From: Rhizobiaceae bacterium
GTDB taxonomy: Bacteria; Pseudomonadota; Alphaproteobacteria; Rhizobiales; Rhizobiaceae
Direction of reading: 5' to 3'
Assembly (NCBI GenBank): GCA_023953835.1
Contig: JAMLJB010000001.1
Location: 2,108,001-2,172,000 of the forward strand
Length of the DNA: 64,000 bases
Positions 1 to 9,687 of this stretch are shown here, in pieces. The notes under the pieces are model-generated. The model did not search any database. It was not told the DNA's origin and worked only from the letters and a program-made list of their open reading frames with translations. The translations under genes were made by a program, and so were the position numbers. How positions within the stretch are numbered: position 1 is the stretch's first letter; every line of letters begins with the position of its first letter.

Positions 1-1107
1 GGCCTGTTCGCGCCGATCGACAAGGCCGCCTTCGTGGAGAAAATTTCCAATCCGGACGCACAGCCGCGCTTCGAGGACTGGAAGGTCATCAATGCCCAGG
101 CGCTCGTCACGGGCCGCGTCTCGACCGAGGCGGACGGGCGCATCCGCGCCGAATTCCGGCTGTGGGACACGTTCGGCGCGCAGCAACTGGTCGGCGAGCA
201 GTTCTTTGCACCAATGGCCAACAAGCGCCGGGTCGCACACATCATTGCGGACGCCATCTACAAGGCGCTGACAGGCGAAGAAGGCTATTTCGACACGCGC
301 GTGGTCTTCATCGACGAATCCGGCCCCAAGGACAAACGCCTCAAGCGCCTCGCGATCATGGACCAGGACGGCGCGAATGTGCGTTATTTGTCGAAGGGTT
401 CGACCATTGCGCTGACGCCGCGTTTCTCGCCGACCCGGCAGGAAATCACCTACATGTCCTATGAGAGCGGCCAGCCGCAGGTCTATCTGTTGCAGATCGA
501 GACCGGACAGCGCGAACTCGTCGGCAATTTTCCGGGCATGACGTTTGCGCCGCGCTTTTCGCCGGATGGCCAGAAGGTCATCATGAGCCTGTTGCGCGAC
601 GACGGCAATTCGAACATTTTCGCGATGGACTTGCGCAGCCGCAACACGACGCGGCTGACCAACACCAACGCAATCGACACCTCGCCCTCCTATTCGCCTG
701 ACGGTAGCAAGGTTGTTTTCACATCCGACCGGGGCGGGCAGCCGCAGATCTACGCGATGGGCGCGGACGGCTCGGGGCAGACCCGCATCTCGTTCGGAGG
801 CGGCAGTTACTCCACGCCGGTGTGGTCGCCGCGCGGCGACCTGATCGCTTTCACCAAGCAGGTGGGCGGCGAATTTCAGATCGGCGTGATGAAGACTGAT
901 GGGTCGGGCGAGCGCATCCTTTCATCCGGCTTCGCGCAGGAAGGCCCGACCTGGGCACCCAACGGGCGGGTGCTGATGTACTTTGCGGAAGGGGCCGGAT
1001 CGGGCGGTCCGAAGCTCAGGTCCATCGACCTGACCGGGCGCAACGAGCAACCGATCCCGTCGCCGAATTTTGCGTCCGACCCCGCCTGGTCGCCATTACT
1101 CGACTGA
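1..1107 (+). CDS. tolB: TolB, Tol-Pal periplasmic beta-propeller protein (5' truncated)
   Basis: TolB is the periplasmic propeller that binds Pal and TolA and helps keep the outer membrane attached during division. The frame is open from base 1, so the start and signal peptide lie upstream; the visible 368 residues fit a family length of about 430-440. The first part matches the end of the N-terminal D1 domain (motif [15 protein letters not shown]). After it come at least five propeller repeats of the form P-x-[FWY]-S-P-x-G, for example [21 protein letters not shown] and [11 protein letters not shown]. Pal follows 229 bases downstream and CpoB after it, the usual tol-pal order. Identity is secure; only the 5' end is missing. 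Confidence 0.96.
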   Translation, partial: GLFAPIDKAAFVEKISNPDAQPRFEDWKVINAQALVTGRVSTEADGRIRAEFRLWDTFGAQQLVGEQFFAPMANKRRVAHIIADAIYKALTGEEGYFDTRVVFIDESGPKDKRLKRLAIMDQDGANVRYLSKGSTIALTPRFSPTRQEITYMSYESGQPQVYLLQIETGQRELVGNFPGMTFAPRFSPDGQKVIMSLLRDDGNSNIFAMDLRSRNTTRLTNTNAIDTSPSYSPDGSKVVFTSDRGGQPQIYAMGADGSGQTRISFGGGSYSTPVWSPRGDLIAFTKQVGGEFQIGVMKTDGSGERILSSGFAQEGPTWAPNGRVLMYFAEGAGSGGPKLRSIDLTGRNEQPIPSPNFASDPAWSPLLD

Positions 1108-1336
1108 ACCCGGCCTGTCGCCGTGGCAGCATTTTTTGAGACTTCGCCGCCTTTTGGCCCCATTCGGTTCGGAAGGCTCCGGGTCGAGGGAAATGCCCCG
1201 CGAATCAGGAGTTTGCGGCTGCTGGTATGAAAACATTAACCCTGTTCGTTGAGCGCGCATTAACCGCAACGTGGTTACTGGATGGTCAACCAGTTCGTTA
1301 CAATTCGCCAAGTTTTGATTTGAAGGAGAGGTGGCC

Positions 1337-1840
1337 ATGCGCCGCATCGCAGCTATAGCAAGAAACCCGGTCGCAGTGGCTCTGGTGGCAGCATTGGCCA
1401 TCGCGGGCTGCGCGTCCAAGAAGACGCCCAACAGCGCAGGCGACCTCGGCCTTGGCGCCGGGGCTGCGAGACCCGGCTCGCCGCAGGATTTCACAGTCAA
1501 TGTCGGTGACCGCATTTTCTTCGATACGGATTCCTCGGCCATCCGCGCCGATGCGCAGCAGACGCTCGCACGGCAGGCACAGTGGCTCAACCGCTACACC
1601 AATTATGCGATCACCGTCGAAGGTCACGCCGACGAGCGTGGAACCCGCGAATACAATCTGGCGCTCGGCGCGCGACGCGCCGCGGCGACCCGCGATTTCC
1701 TGATCGGCCAGGGCGTCGCCGGCAACCGCCTCAAGACGATTTCCTATGGCAAGGAGCGTCCGGTCGCAGTCTGCGACGACATCTCCTGCTGGTCGCAGAA
1801 TCGCCGCGCCGTCACCGTTCCGCGTGGACCGGGTAGCTGA
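1337..1840 (+). CDS. pal: Pal, peptidoglycan-associated outer-membrane lipoprotein
   Basis: Pal anchors the outer membrane to peptidoglycan and is the partner of TolB. The product has 167 residues: a signal sequence ending in the lipobox AIAGC (lipidated Cys about residue 24), a short linker, then an OmpA-type domain with the diaminopimelate-binding motif region EGHADERGTREYN and NRRAV near the C-terminus. I chose ATG 1337 rather than GTG 1331 because the ribosome site GAAGGAGAG (1322-1330) touches the GTG but is well spaced for the ATG. A strong terminator hairpin follows at 1863-1889. Confidence 0.95.
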   Translation: MRRIAAIARNPVAVALVAALAIAGCASKKTPNSAGDLGLGAGAARPGSPQDFTVNVGDRIFFDTDSSAIRADAQQTLARQAQWLNRYTNYAITVEGHADERGTREYNLALGARRAAATRDFLIGQGVAGNRLKTISYGKERPVAVCDDISCWSQNRRAVTVPRGPGS

Positions 1841-1862
1841 TCGACCTCAAACTGGGTTTTGG

Positions 1863-1889
1863 AAACGCCGGGCAATTGCCCGGCGTTTT
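1863..1889 (+). terminator. Rho-independent terminator after pal
   Basis: A 10-bp perfect stem AACGCCGGGC / GCCCGGCGTT with an AATT loop is followed by T residues. It separates pal from cpoB. Confidence 0.85.
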
Positions 1890-2027
1890 CATTTGGGGGA
1901 TTGTTGCGTGTCTGCAACACCTTTCCGCATCTTCAATGCTGCGCTGCAAACACCTAAATTTGGCCGCTAATATAGGCATATTTCAACGAAGGACCGCTTG
2001 GTCCGTGAGATGGATTGCGAGAGCCAG

Positions 2028-3080
2028 ATGCAATTTCGAAGTCTTTTGAGCGGCGCCGTGGCAGCGCTGCTTCTGTCCGGGGCGGCGCAGGCGGCCGGCT
2101 CCGCAGACAATATTGCGCCCGCGCCGCAGCAGGGACTGCCGGGGGTGTTCCCTGTCCAGGAGCGGGCGCCGGTCGTTCTTGCCCAATCGACCAACCAGGC
2201 GCTGGATGAACAATTGCGGCAGATGAACGGGCGCATCGAGGAATTGAACTTCCAGCTCCTGCAGCTTCAGGAGCAGATCCGGAAGATGCAGGAGGACAAC
2301 GAGTTTCGCTTTCAGGAGCTGGAAGACAAGAAGACCGATGCGGGCGGCGCAAAGACCCCGCGCAAGCATACGATGGCGGAACCGGCGGCGACTGCAACTC
2401 CGGAGAAGGCCGCAACCGCGTCGAACGGCGGCGCGACCGTTCCGCAGCAATCAACCGCGCGGTCCATCGAGCAGCTTGCGTCGGCTCCGCTGGCGGAACC
2501 TCAATCCAGTGATGCCGGATCGCAGCCTGGCGATCCGCAACAGTCGTTCGGCACCATCACATTCGACCAGAACGGCAATGTCGTCGGCGGCAGCGTCGGC
2601 GACACCGCCGTCACGACACGCGATCCGAATGCCGCGCTGCCGCAGGAAGGGACCGACACATCCGACGACACGGTGGTCGCGGCGCTGCCCCCTTCCAACG
2701 ATCCCGACGACCTCTACCGCAGTTCCTATGAATCCATTCTGGCCGGCCAATACAAGGCCGCGGAGGCCGGTTTCAGGCAGCATGTCGAGCGTTTCCCCGA
2801 CGATGCACGCGCACCGGATGCGGAGTTCTGGCTGGGTGAGTCCTTGCTAGGGCAGCAGAAATACCGTGAAGCCGCCGAAGTCTTTCTGGATGCGAACAAG
2901 AAGTACCCGAGAGCCAAGAAGGCGCCTGACATGCTGTTCAAGCTCGGCGTCTCGCTTGTCGGCATCAACCAGCGTGATGTCGGCTGCGCGACCTTCGTCG
3001 AGGTGGGAAAGCGCTATCCCAACGCATCTGCGGCGCTCAAGAAGCGCATCGAGCGGGAACAGGCCGAAGCCAAGTGCTGA
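2028..3080 (+). CDS. cpoB: CpoB (YbgF), Tol-associated periplasmic TPR protein
   Basis: CpoB links the Tol-Pal machine with peptidoglycan synthesis at the septum. From ATG 2028 the product has 350 residues: a signal peptide (MQFRSLLSGAVAALLLSG, cut after AQA), then a coiled coil with heptad Leu/Gln pattern (LDEQLRQMNGRIEELNFQL onward), a long Pro/Ala/Thr/Gln-rich linker, and a C-terminal tetratricopeptide domain with three repeats beginning at DPDDLYRSSYESILAGQY. Alternative starts are ATG 2010 and TTG 1998; 2028 gives the cleanest signal peptide but no strong ribosome site. The stop overlaps the start of tilS. Confidence 0.9.
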   Translation: MQFRSLLSGAVAALLLSGAAQAAGSADNIAPAPQQGLPGVFPVQERAPVVLAQSTNQALDEQLRQMNGRIEELNFQLLQLQEQIRKMQEDNEFRFQELEDKKTDAGGAKTPRKHTMAEPAATATPEKAATASNGGATVPQQSTARSIEQLASAPLAEPQSSDAGSQPGDPQQSFGTITFDQNGNVVGGSVGDTAVTTRDPNAALPQEGTDTSDDTVVAALPPSNDPDDLYRSSYESILAGQYKAAEAGFRQHVERFPDDARAPDAEFWLGESLLGQQKYREAAEVFLDANKKYPRAKKAPDMLFKLGVSLVGINQRDVGCATFVEVGKRYPNASAALKKRIEREQAEAKC

Positions 3081-4348
3081 ACGGTGGGCCGCTGGCCTCT
3101 CTTTTCAATTCCTATGATTTCATGCCGGGCGAAAAGTATGTCGCGGCAGTATCCGGCGGCAGCGATTCACTCGCGCTGCTTCTTCTTCTCAAGGCTCATC
3201 TTGACAGATCCTGTCCCGGCGCAAAGCTGATTGCAGCCACCGTCGATCACGGGTTGCGGCCCGCGTCCGCAATGGAGGCGGAGGATGTCGGCAGGCTTTG
3301 CCGCGATATCGGCCTCGAACATGTCGTGCTTCGCTGGACCGGCGAAAAGCCGATACGCGGCATTCAGGCCGCTGCTCGCCTTGCGCGCCATCGCCTCCTT
3401 GGGGAGTTCGCAGCGAGCATCGGTGCGTTGGCGGTTTTCACGGGCCATACGCGCGACGACCTTGCCGAAACGGCGCTGATGCGAGGCGCGCGCGGCGAAG
3501 GGCGGGGTAGCGCCGGGATCGCGCCCGCGACGCTTTTTGGCGGCTCGGCGTGGTTTCTCCGTCCGCTCCTCGGAGTGAAGAGGGACCAGTTGCGCAATTA
3601 TCTCGTCGCGCAGGGCGTAGGCTGGACCGTTGATCCCAGCAACAGCGATGCTCGTTTCGAGCGCGCCCGGCTGCGTACAGCGCTCGGGCAGGCGAAGGAC
3701 GGTGAAGCACAGATGGATCGCGCCGTGTCGGCGGCAGCGGATGCCGCCGCAATCCGCATGGCGCGCGCCCATTGGGCGGCGGGAATCGTGCGGCTTCATG
3801 CACTCTACGCTGCGCCGGGCCTGATCCGGCTCGACCGTGATGCCCTTGAGGCGTCGGACGAAACGGCAATCGCAGCGCTCGGCGCGCTCGTGGCGGTGGC
3901 GGGCGGCGCCGAGCAACTGCCGGACCGCAAGCGCATCGGCGCGCTCCTGCACAGGTTGCGGGCCGGGACGTTGCGCGCAAATCTCGCCCGCGCGCTGATC
4001 GATGCGCGAAAGGACGCGATTTTCTTCCTGCGCGAGGCGCGCGGTCTGCCGCAGGACGCACCGACCCCGGACACGATCTGGGACGGTCGATATGCGATTG
4101 TCGCGGCCGAGGAGGGCGGGCGCGTCGATTCGTCTCGCCCGGCGCCCGCGCCCGACAGCCTGATCCGCGCCGCCCGGCGTGCCGAGCCGATCTTGCCGCC
4201 TGACCGGGCAAAAATCCCCGTGGTTGCCCCTTGGCGGCAATTCCTGCCGGTTTTCGATCTTGTGCTCGCCAATGAGGTGGGACGTTTGATTGGCGCAAGT
4301 CGTTTACCGTCTTTGCCTTTTCAGGGTCACATTGAAAAGACAACGTAA
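3074..4348 (+). CDS. tilS: TilS, tRNA(Ile)-lysidine synthase
   Basis: TilS uses ATP and lysine to convert the wobble cytidine of tRNA-Ile(CAU) to lysidine so that it reads AUA. The PP-loop motif SGGSDS lies at residues 27-32, followed by the conserved VDHGLRP and GHTRDDLAET segments. The C-terminal part is less conserved, as usual in the family. GTG 3074 overlaps the cpoB stop by 7 bases, which suggests translational coupling; ATG 3122 (MPGEKYVAAVSGG) is the alternative and would still keep the PP-loop. Length 424 residues is normal for alphaproteobacteria. Confidence 0.9.
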   Translation: MLNGGPLASLFNSYDFMPGEKYVAAVSGGSDSLALLLLLKAHLDRSCPGAKLIAATVDHGLRPASAMEAEDVGRLCRDIGLEHVVLRWTGEKPIRGIQAAARLARHRLLGEFAASIGALAVFTGHTRDDLAETALMRGARGEGRGSAGIAPATLFGGSAWFLRPLLGVKRDQLRNYLVAQGVGWTVDPSNSDARFERARLRTALGQAKDGEAQMDRAVSAAADAAAIRMARAHWAAGIVRLHALYAAPGLIRLDRDALEASDETAIAALGALVAVAGGAEQLPDRKRIGALLHRLRAGTLRANLARALIDARKDAIFFLREARGLPQDAPTPDTIWDGRYAIVAAEEGGRVDSSRPAPAPDSLIRAARRAEPILPPDRAKIPVVAPWRQFLPVFDLVLANEVGRLIGASRLPSLPFQGHIEKTT

Positions 4349-4365
4349 CGGAAGTGAAGGGAGCG

Positions 4366-4397
4366 CTTGGCAAGGTGCGTCGGCGTCCCTATGTTGG
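4366..4397 (+). promoter_or_regulatory. Candidate RpoH (sigma-32) promoter of ftsH
   Basis: CTTG (4366-4369), an 18-base spacer, then CCTATGTTGG (4388-4397) match the alphaproteobacterial RpoH consensus CTTG-N17/18-CYTATNTNNG. Transcription would start near 4404, about 57 bases before ftsH. FtsH is a known heat-shock protein, and rpoH itself is at 28399-29307. Confidence 0.6.
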
Positions 4398-4460
4398 GAA
4401 GAATTTAGTGCCAATCCAGCACGGTCGCGCGGCGGCCTGCGGTAGCGCGACAGGGAAGTG

Positions 4461-6398
4461 ATGAATCCGAATTACCGTAATCTTGCTTTGTGGGCGATCA
4501 TCGCGGTCTTGCTCATTGCGCTTTTCAACCTGTTTCAGGGCGGCCCGCAGCAGCGGGGGTCCGTACAGGATATCCCCTATTCCGAATTCCTTTCCCAGGT
4601 TGAAGCCGGTCGCGTGAAGACGGTCACGATTTCGGGGCAGCGCATAACGGGCAATTATTCCGACAGCGCCGCCGCGTTCCAGACCTATTCGCCGGGCGAT
4701 TCCGATCTGGTGAAGCGCCTTGAGGACAAGGACGTGACCATCAACGCGCGGCCCGAGACGGACGGTTCCGGCTCGCTTCTGGGCGTGCTGCTGTCATGGC
4801 TGCCGATGATCCTGATTCTCGGGGTGTGGATCTTCTTCATGCGCCAGATGCAGTCCGGTTCGGGACGTGCGATGGGCTTCGGCAAGTCGAAGGCAAAGCT
4901 GCTCACCGAGGCGCATGGCCGGGTGACCTTTCAGGACGTGGCAGGCGTCGACGAGGCCAAGGAAGACCTCGAGGAGATTGTCGAGTTCCTGCGCGATCCG
5001 CAAAAATTTCAGAGGCTCGGCGGCAAGATTCCGCGCGGCGTGCTTCTCGTCGGCCCTCCCGGGACAGGCAAAACCCTGCTCGCGCGCTCGGTCGCGGGCG
5101 AGGCCAACGTGCCGTTCTTCACCATTTCCGGTTCGGATTTCGTCGAGATGTTCGTCGGTGTCGGCGCAAGCCGCGTGCGTGACATGTTCGATCAGGCGAA
5201 GAAGAACGCTCCCTGCATCATCTTCATCGATGAAATCGATGCCGTTGGCCGCCATCGCGGTGCGGGTCTCGGCGGCGGCAATGACGAACGCGAGCAGACG
5301 CTGAACCAGTTGCTGGTCGAAATGGATGGCTTCGAGGCCAATGAAGGCATCATCCTGATTGCCGCGACCAACCGGCCCGACGTTCTCGACCCCGCGCTCC
5401 TGAGGCCGGGCCGTTTCGACCGGCAGGTCGTGGTGCCGAACCCGGACATCAATGGCCGCGAGAAGATTCTCAAAGTGCATGTGCGCAACGTGCCGCTCGC
5501 GCCGAATGTCGACCTCAAGGTCATCGCGCGCGGGACGCCGGGTTTCTCCGGCGCCGACCTCGCCAATCTCGTCAACGAGGCGGCCCTTATGGCTGCCCGG
5601 CGCAACAAGCGCCTCGTGACCATGCAGGAATTCGAAGACGCCAAGGATAAGGTCATGATGGGCGCGGAGCGGCGCTCCTCGGCGATGACGCAGGCGGAAA
5701 AGGAGCTCACCGCCTATCATGAGGCCGGTCACGCCATCCTCGCGTTGAATGTTCCCGCTGCCGATCCGCTGCACAAGGCGACGATCATTCCTCGCGGACG
5801 TGCGCTCGGCATGGTCATGCAGTTGCCCGAAGGCGACCGCTATTCGATGAGCTACAAATACATGATCTCGCGGCTTGCGATCATGATGGGTGGACGCGTG
5901 GCGGAAGAGATCAAGTTCGGCAAGGAAAACATCACCTCCGGCGCATCTTCCGACATCGAGCAGGCGACCAAGCTGGCGCGCGCCATGGTCACCCGCTGGG
6001 GCTTTTCGGACAAGCTCGGCCATGTTGCCTATGGCGAGAACCAGGAAGAGGTGTTCCTCGGCCATTCGGTAGCGCGCACCCAGAACGTCTCGGAAGAGAC
6101 GGCCCAGATCATCGATGCTGAAGTGCGTCGCCTGATCGACGAAGCCTATTCGACGGCCATGCGCATCCTGACCAAGCACAAGAAGGAATGGATCGCGCTG
6201 GCGGAAGGGCTGCTCGAATACGAGACGCTCAGCGGCGAGGAGATCAAGCAGCTTATTGCCGGCAAGAAGCCTTCGCGCGATCTGGGTGACGATACGCCGC
6301 CCTCACGCGGATCCGCTGTGCCGAAGGCCGGATCGACACGCGGCAAGAAGAAGGGCTCGGAGCCGGAAGGCGGCATGGAGCCACAGCCGCAAAGCTGA
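4461..6398 (+). CDS. ftsH: FtsH, membrane AAA+ zinc metalloprotease
   Basis: FtsH degrades misfolded membrane proteins and short-lived regulators; RpoH and LpxC are classic substrates in enteric bacteria. The product has 645 residues. Two N-terminal membrane segments (about residues 8-24 and 108-128) flank a periplasmic domain. The AAA module has Walker A GPPGTGKT at about 198-205, Walker [10 protein letters not shown] and the second region of homology (RPGRFDRQ). The protease domain has the zinc motif HEAGH at about 420-424. ATG 4461 is preferred over the GTG just before it because of the AGGGA site at 4452. A terminator follows at 6421. Confidence 0.97.
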   Translation: MNPNYRNLALWAIIAVLLIALFNLFQGGPQQRGSVQDIPYSEFLSQVEAGRVKTVTISGQRITGNYSDSAAAFQTYSPGDSDLVKRLEDKDVTINARPETDGSGSLLGVLLSWLPMILILGVWIFFMRQMQSGSGRAMGFGKSKAKLLTEAHGRVTFQDVAGVDEAKEDLEEIVEFLRDPQKFQRLGGKIPRGVLLVGPPGTGKTLLARSVAGEANVPFFTISGSDFVEMFVGVGASRVRDMFDQAKKNAPCIIFIDEIDAVGRHRGAGLGGGNDEREQTLNQLLVEMDGFEANEGIILIAATNRPDVLDPALLRPGRFDRQVVVPNPDINGREKILKVHVRNVPLAPNVDLKVIARGTPGFSGADLANLVNEAALMAARRNKRLVTMQEFEDAKDKVMMGAERRSSAMTQAEKELTAYHEAGHAILALNVPAADPLHKATIIPRGRALGMVMQLPEGDRYSMSYKYMISRLAIMMGGRVAEEIKFGKENITSGASSDIEQATKLARAMVTRWGFSDKLGHVAYGENQEEVFLGHSVARTQNVSEETAQIIDAEVRRLIDEAYSTAMRILTKHKKEWIALAEGLLEYETLSGEEIKQLIAGKKPSRDLGDDTPPSRGSAVPKAGSTRGKKKGSEPEGGMEPQPQS

Positions 6399-6420
6399 AA
6401 ATGCGTTGACCGACAAACAG

Positions 6421-6448
6421 AAAACGCCGCGTCATGCGGCGTTTTTTC
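6421..6448 (+). terminator. Rho-independent terminator after ftsH
   Basis: Stem AACGCCGC / GCGGCGTT with a short loop is followed by a T run. Read on the minus strand it also lies just past the end of the gene at 6482-6943, so it may work in both directions. Confidence 0.85.
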
Positions 6449-6481
6449 GTTTGTGTTGGCTTCTGGCTTTTGACCGGCGGC

Positions 6482-6943
6482 CTACTGCGCGGTTGCCTTC
6501 AGGCGCGCGGTGCATAGGCTGAAATAACCGCCGCCCTTCTGGACCCAGCGCAGGTCGCCCAGCGTATTCGCTGCCTTGTTTGCGTGATAGGCGTCGAGGC
6601 AGGTCTTCATTCGCTGCTTTGCAGGGGTCTCGGACGAGAACTTCGCGTCGATCTTTTCGGGGAAGGTTACGCCTTCGGGGATGGCGATTTCAGTCGCGGG
6701 CTTCGGGGTATCCGCCTGGGCAATCGCCACTGTGCCCGCGGAATTTCCCGTTCCGCATTCCCGATCGCGAAATTCCGTCCATTTCGGCGCGGGCTTTTCC
6801 GGGGTGGCGCTTTTTCTGACTGCCTCGAATTTCAAAGCGCATTCCTTCATCGAAGGCGTTTCGGCGAAAGCTTGCGTGGAAATTGAAAGCACGGCGAGCG
6901 ATGCAACAGCGATGCGGCTGCACGAACGTATGATTGAACTCAC
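6482..6943 (-). CDS. Small secreted protein of unknown function
   Basis: I do not recognise this protein. From GTG 6943 it has 153 residues: a signal peptide (basic start MSSIIRSCSR, hydrophobic core AVASLAVLSIS, cut after QAFA), then a low-complexity middle rich in Pro/Ala/Thr, and a C-terminal part with two cysteines near CLDAYHANKA and SLCTARLKA. Four cysteines in the mature chain suggest disulfides in the periplasm. The GTG start has GAGG 7 bases upstream; a TTG 13 codons earlier is also in frame. The gene is inserted on the minus strand between ftsH and glmM, which are co-directional neighbours in many relatives. Confidence 0.7.
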   Translation of the reverse strand: MSSIIRSCSRIAVASLAVLSISTQAFAETPSMKECALKFEAVRKSATPEKPAPKWTEFRDRECGTGNSAGTVAIAQADTPKPATEIAIPEGVTFPEKIDAKFSSETPAKQRMKTCLDAYHANKAANTLGDLRWVQKGGGYFSLCTARLKATAQ

Positions 6944-7194
6944 AATGGCCTCGGTATGGATGGAGTTGATGGATGCGATCAAGCGCCCATCAATATATTA
7001 TATTATGCTAAATTATAAAAGCCTTGCGATGCCGGCTTGCATTTTGCATCACTGCGTGGCGGGGCAGGAGGGCGCTTTCGATCGAGAAAAATTCGAAGCA
7101 ACTTTTTCGCAATCACTGGTAACATAGACTTATTAAATGTGATGCGCCGGCCGGGGGATTCTGTGGCAATAGCATCCGTTAACTTTTGGGACCC

Positions 7195-8556
7195 ATGAGT
7201 TTGATGACAAAGCGTTATTTCGGCACCGACGGCATCCGTGGACGCGCCAATTCCTTTCCGATGACTGCCGATGTCGCGATGCGCGTCGGCATGGCGGCAG
7301 GCATGTCCTTTCAGCGCGGCGATCACCGGCACAGGGTCGTGGTGGGCAAGGACACGCGCCTGTCCGGCTATATGCTGGAAAACGCGATGGTGGCAGGATT
7401 TTGTGCGGCGGGCATGGACGTGTTCCTGCTTGGCCCGATACCGACGCCCGCAGTTGCGATGCTCGCGCGGTCGCTGCGTGCCGATATCGGCGTGATGATC
7501 TCGGCCTCGCACAATCCTTATGACGACAATGGAATCAAGCTGTTCGGCCCTGATGGCTACAAGCTTTCGGACGAGCATGAACAGCGCATCGAAGCGATGC
7601 TGGACCAGAAGATCGACATCAACCTGGCTGACCCGGATGCGCTCGGACGCGCAAAGCGCGTCGATGGTGTGCATGACCGCTACGTCGAGTTCGCGAAGCG
7701 CACGCTGCCGCGTTCGATGTCGCTTGCCGGCCTGCGCATCGTGATCGATTGCGCAAACGGCGCTGGCTACAAGGTTGCGCCCGCAGCACTTTGGGAGCTT
7801 GGCGCGGAAGTCATCGCCATCAATGTCGAGCCCAACGGCTTCAACATCAACAAGGATTGCGGTTCAACCCATCCGGCGGGACTGCAGAAGAAGGTGCACG
7901 AAGTGCGCGCCGACATCGGCATTGCGCTCGACGGTGATGCGGACCGCGTGACCATCGTGGACGAAACCGGCGCAATCGTCGATGGTGACCAGATCATGGC
8001 ATTGATCGCGGAGTCCTGGAACGAGGCGGGCCGTCTGGCGGGCGGCGGCGTCGTGGCCACCGTCATGTCGAATCTCGGCCTCGAACGTTTCCTCGGCGAG
8101 CAGGGCCTCCAGCTTCATCGCACCAAGGTTGGCGACCGATATGTTGTCGAACACATGCGGGCGCACGGCTTCAATGTCGGCGGAGAGCAATCCGGCCACA
8201 TCGTGTTGTCCGACTTTTCGACCACGGGGGACGGCCTGGTATCCGCCTTGCAGGTGCTTGCCTGCGTCAAGCGCGCCGAGAAGCCCGTCAGCGAACTTTG
8301 CCGCAAATTCGAGCCCGTGCCGCAGTTTCTCAAGAATGTCCGCTTTTCGGGCGGAAAGCCGCTAGAGGCGAAATCGGTCAAGCAGGCGATTGAGGACGGG
8401 CGCTCGCGCCTCGGCGCAGGAGGGCGGCTCGTCATTCGTCCCTCGGGCACCGAGCCGCTGATCCGCGTGATGGCTGAAGGCGATGATTCGGTGCTGGTCG
8501 AATCCGTCGTGGACGAAATCGTCGGCGTCATCGCGGAGGTCCGTTCGGCCGCCTGA
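7195..8556 (+). CDS. glmM: GlmM, phosphoglucosamine mutase
   Basis: GlmM converts glucosamine-6-phosphate to glucosamine-1-phosphate, the step before UDP-GlcNAc and thus peptidoglycan and lipopolysaccharide. The product has 453 residues. The N-terminal motif [10 protein letters not shown] is diagnostic. The phosphoserine loop ISASHNP places the active Ser at about residue 105. The metal loop DGDADR and the C-terminal phosphate-binding loop [11 protein letters not shown] are intact. ATG 7195 and ATG 7204 are both possible starts; neither has a strong ribosome site. The 250 bases upstream contain an AT-rich patch (about 6990-7020) unlike the rest of the window. Confidence 0.96.
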   Translation: MSLMTKRYFGTDGIRGRANSFPMTADVAMRVGMAAGMSFQRGDHRHRVVVGKDTRLSGYMLENAMVAGFCAAGMDVFLLGPIPTPAVAMLARSLRADIGVMISASHNPYDDNGIKLFGPDGYKLSDEHEQRIEAMLDQKIDINLADPDALGRAKRVDGVHDRYVEFAKRTLPRSMSLAGLRIVIDCANGAGYKVAPAALWELGAEVIAINVEPNGFNINKDCGSTHPAGLQKKVHEVRADIGIALDGDADRVTIVDETGAIVDGDQIMALIAESWNEAGRLAGGGVVATVMSNLGLERFLGEQGLQLHRTKVGDRYVVEHMRAHGFNVGGEQSGHIVLSDFSTTGDGLVSALQVLACVKRAEKPVSELCRKFEPVPQFLKNVRFSGGKPLEAKSVKQAIEDGRSRLGAGGRLVIRPSGTEPLIRVMAEGDDSVLVESVVDEIVGVIAEVRSAA

Positions 8557-8582
8557 TCCAAGTTACCCATCGATTTACAAGG

Positions 8583-8605
8583 GCGCGGCCTGCGGGCCGC
8601 GCTTT
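8583..8605 (+). terminator. Possible terminator after glmM
   Basis: An 8-bp GC-rich stem GCGCGGCC / GGCCGCGC with a TGCG loop is followed by only three T residues, so termination strength is uncertain. Confidence 0.5.
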
Positions 8606-8735
8606 GCGTTTCCGGAATGCGGGCGCAACGTGGTTAACAAAGACGGTTAAGAGCAGATTAACCTTTGCGATTCATTATCCATAACGGATGAGGTGGCGCC
8701 GAACAGCCGTTCGGCATTCCGTGAGGGTTTTGACT

Positions 8736-9527
8736 ATGCGCGTTTTCTTGACCGGCATCGCTGTTTTGTTGGCGGGCACCACGGTGCAGGCTCTGGCTGC
8801 GGACATGCCCGCGGTTGATCCGGCCCCCGTGGTCTACGAACAGCCCAACACGGGCGGCTGGTACATTCGCGGCGATCTCGGCGGGCATTGGGCCGATTTC
8901 GGCGAAGCCGAATACATCACCTACGGAGCGGGCGTTCCGTTGCCGGGGACGGACATTCTTGAAGGCAATCTGGACGGCGCGTTCACGCTGGGCGCGGGCG
9001 TCGGCTACCAGATCAACGAACATTTCCGCACAGACATCACGGCCGATTACTGGTTCGATGCAGATTTCAACGGATCGAGCAGCGGCGGTGCGACGACCGA
9101 CACATCCTCGATGTCGGCCTGGTTGTTGCTGGCGAATGCCTATGTCGACTTCGGCACTTGGGGCGGGTTCACACCCTATGTCGGCGCGGGCATCGGCGGT
9201 GCCCATATCAAGTGGGATACGCTGGTGAACACGCCGCCCGGTGCGGAACATCCCGGTGATTCGAATTGGCGCTTTGCGGCAGCGGTGATGGCCGGTGCCT
9301 CCTACTGCCTGACCGACAAGCTGCAATTGGACGCAGGCTATCGGTTCACACATGTGGAAGGCGGACGCATGTTCGAGCAGGTCGGCACGCAACCCGGTCC
9401 TGGATTCGATGACGGTCTGAATGTCCATGAAGTTCGTGGCGGCCTCCGGTATGCGCTTGGGGGAAGCGCCGCAAACTGCGTCGAACCCGCGGTCTACGTG
9501 CCCGCCGTGGAGCCGGTCTACAAATAG
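8736..9527 (+). CDS. Omp25/31-type outer-membrane beta-barrel protein
   Basis: This is a small outer-membrane beta-barrel of the type common in Brucella and rhizobia (Omp25/Omp31 family). From ATG 8736, with GAGGG 8 bases upstream, it has 263 residues: signal peptide (MRVFLTGIAVLLAGTTVQALA), a Pro-rich start of the mature chain, then amphipathic strands with typical turns (GWYIRGDLGGHW, LGAGVGYQINEHFRTDIT, FTPYVGAGIGGAHIKWD, LDAGYRFTHVEGG). The last predicted strand is GLRYALG. After it comes an unusual tail with one Cys ending in VEPVYK rather than a terminal aromatic residue. An upstream ATG at 8688 is in frame but would bury the signal peptide. The next gene is a diverged paralog. Confidence 0.85.
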   Translation: MRVFLTGIAVLLAGTTVQALAADMPAVDPAPVVYEQPNTGGWYIRGDLGGHWADFGEAEYITYGAGVPLPGTDILEGNLDGAFTLGAGVGYQINEHFRTDITADYWFDADFNGSSSGGATTDTSSMSAWLLLANAYVDFGTWGGFTPYVGAGIGGAHIKWDTLVNTPPGAEHPGDSNWRFAAAVMAGASYCLTDKLQLDAGYRFTHVEGGRMFEQVGTQPGPGFDDGLNVHEVRGGLRYALGGSAANCVEPAVYVPAVEPVYK

Positions 9528-9560
9528 GCTCCCAACTTAGCATCTCCTGATACTGCATGG

Positions 9561-9585
9561 ACGCCCGGCTTGCCGGGCGTTTTTT
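9561..9585 (+). terminator. Rho-independent terminator between the two porin-like genes
   Basis: Perfect 9-bp stem ACGCCCGGC / GCCGGGCGT with a TT loop, followed by five T residues. Confidence 0.9.
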
Positions 9586-9687
9586 GTTGGCTTTCAGCTC
9601 CCAAACGGTAACATAATATAAGCATCTTGAAATTAAGTAATTCCTGTTATAGAGTGGACCAAATCATTGGGTGGTATGGGCGTAGGC

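Noticed and set aside
4794..6179. Long open frame of 461 codons on the minus strand inside ftsH
   Set aside because: It is the antisense of a fully conserved FtsH gene, rich in His/Arg/Asp as expected from the complement of a high-GC gene, with no ribosome site or family motif.
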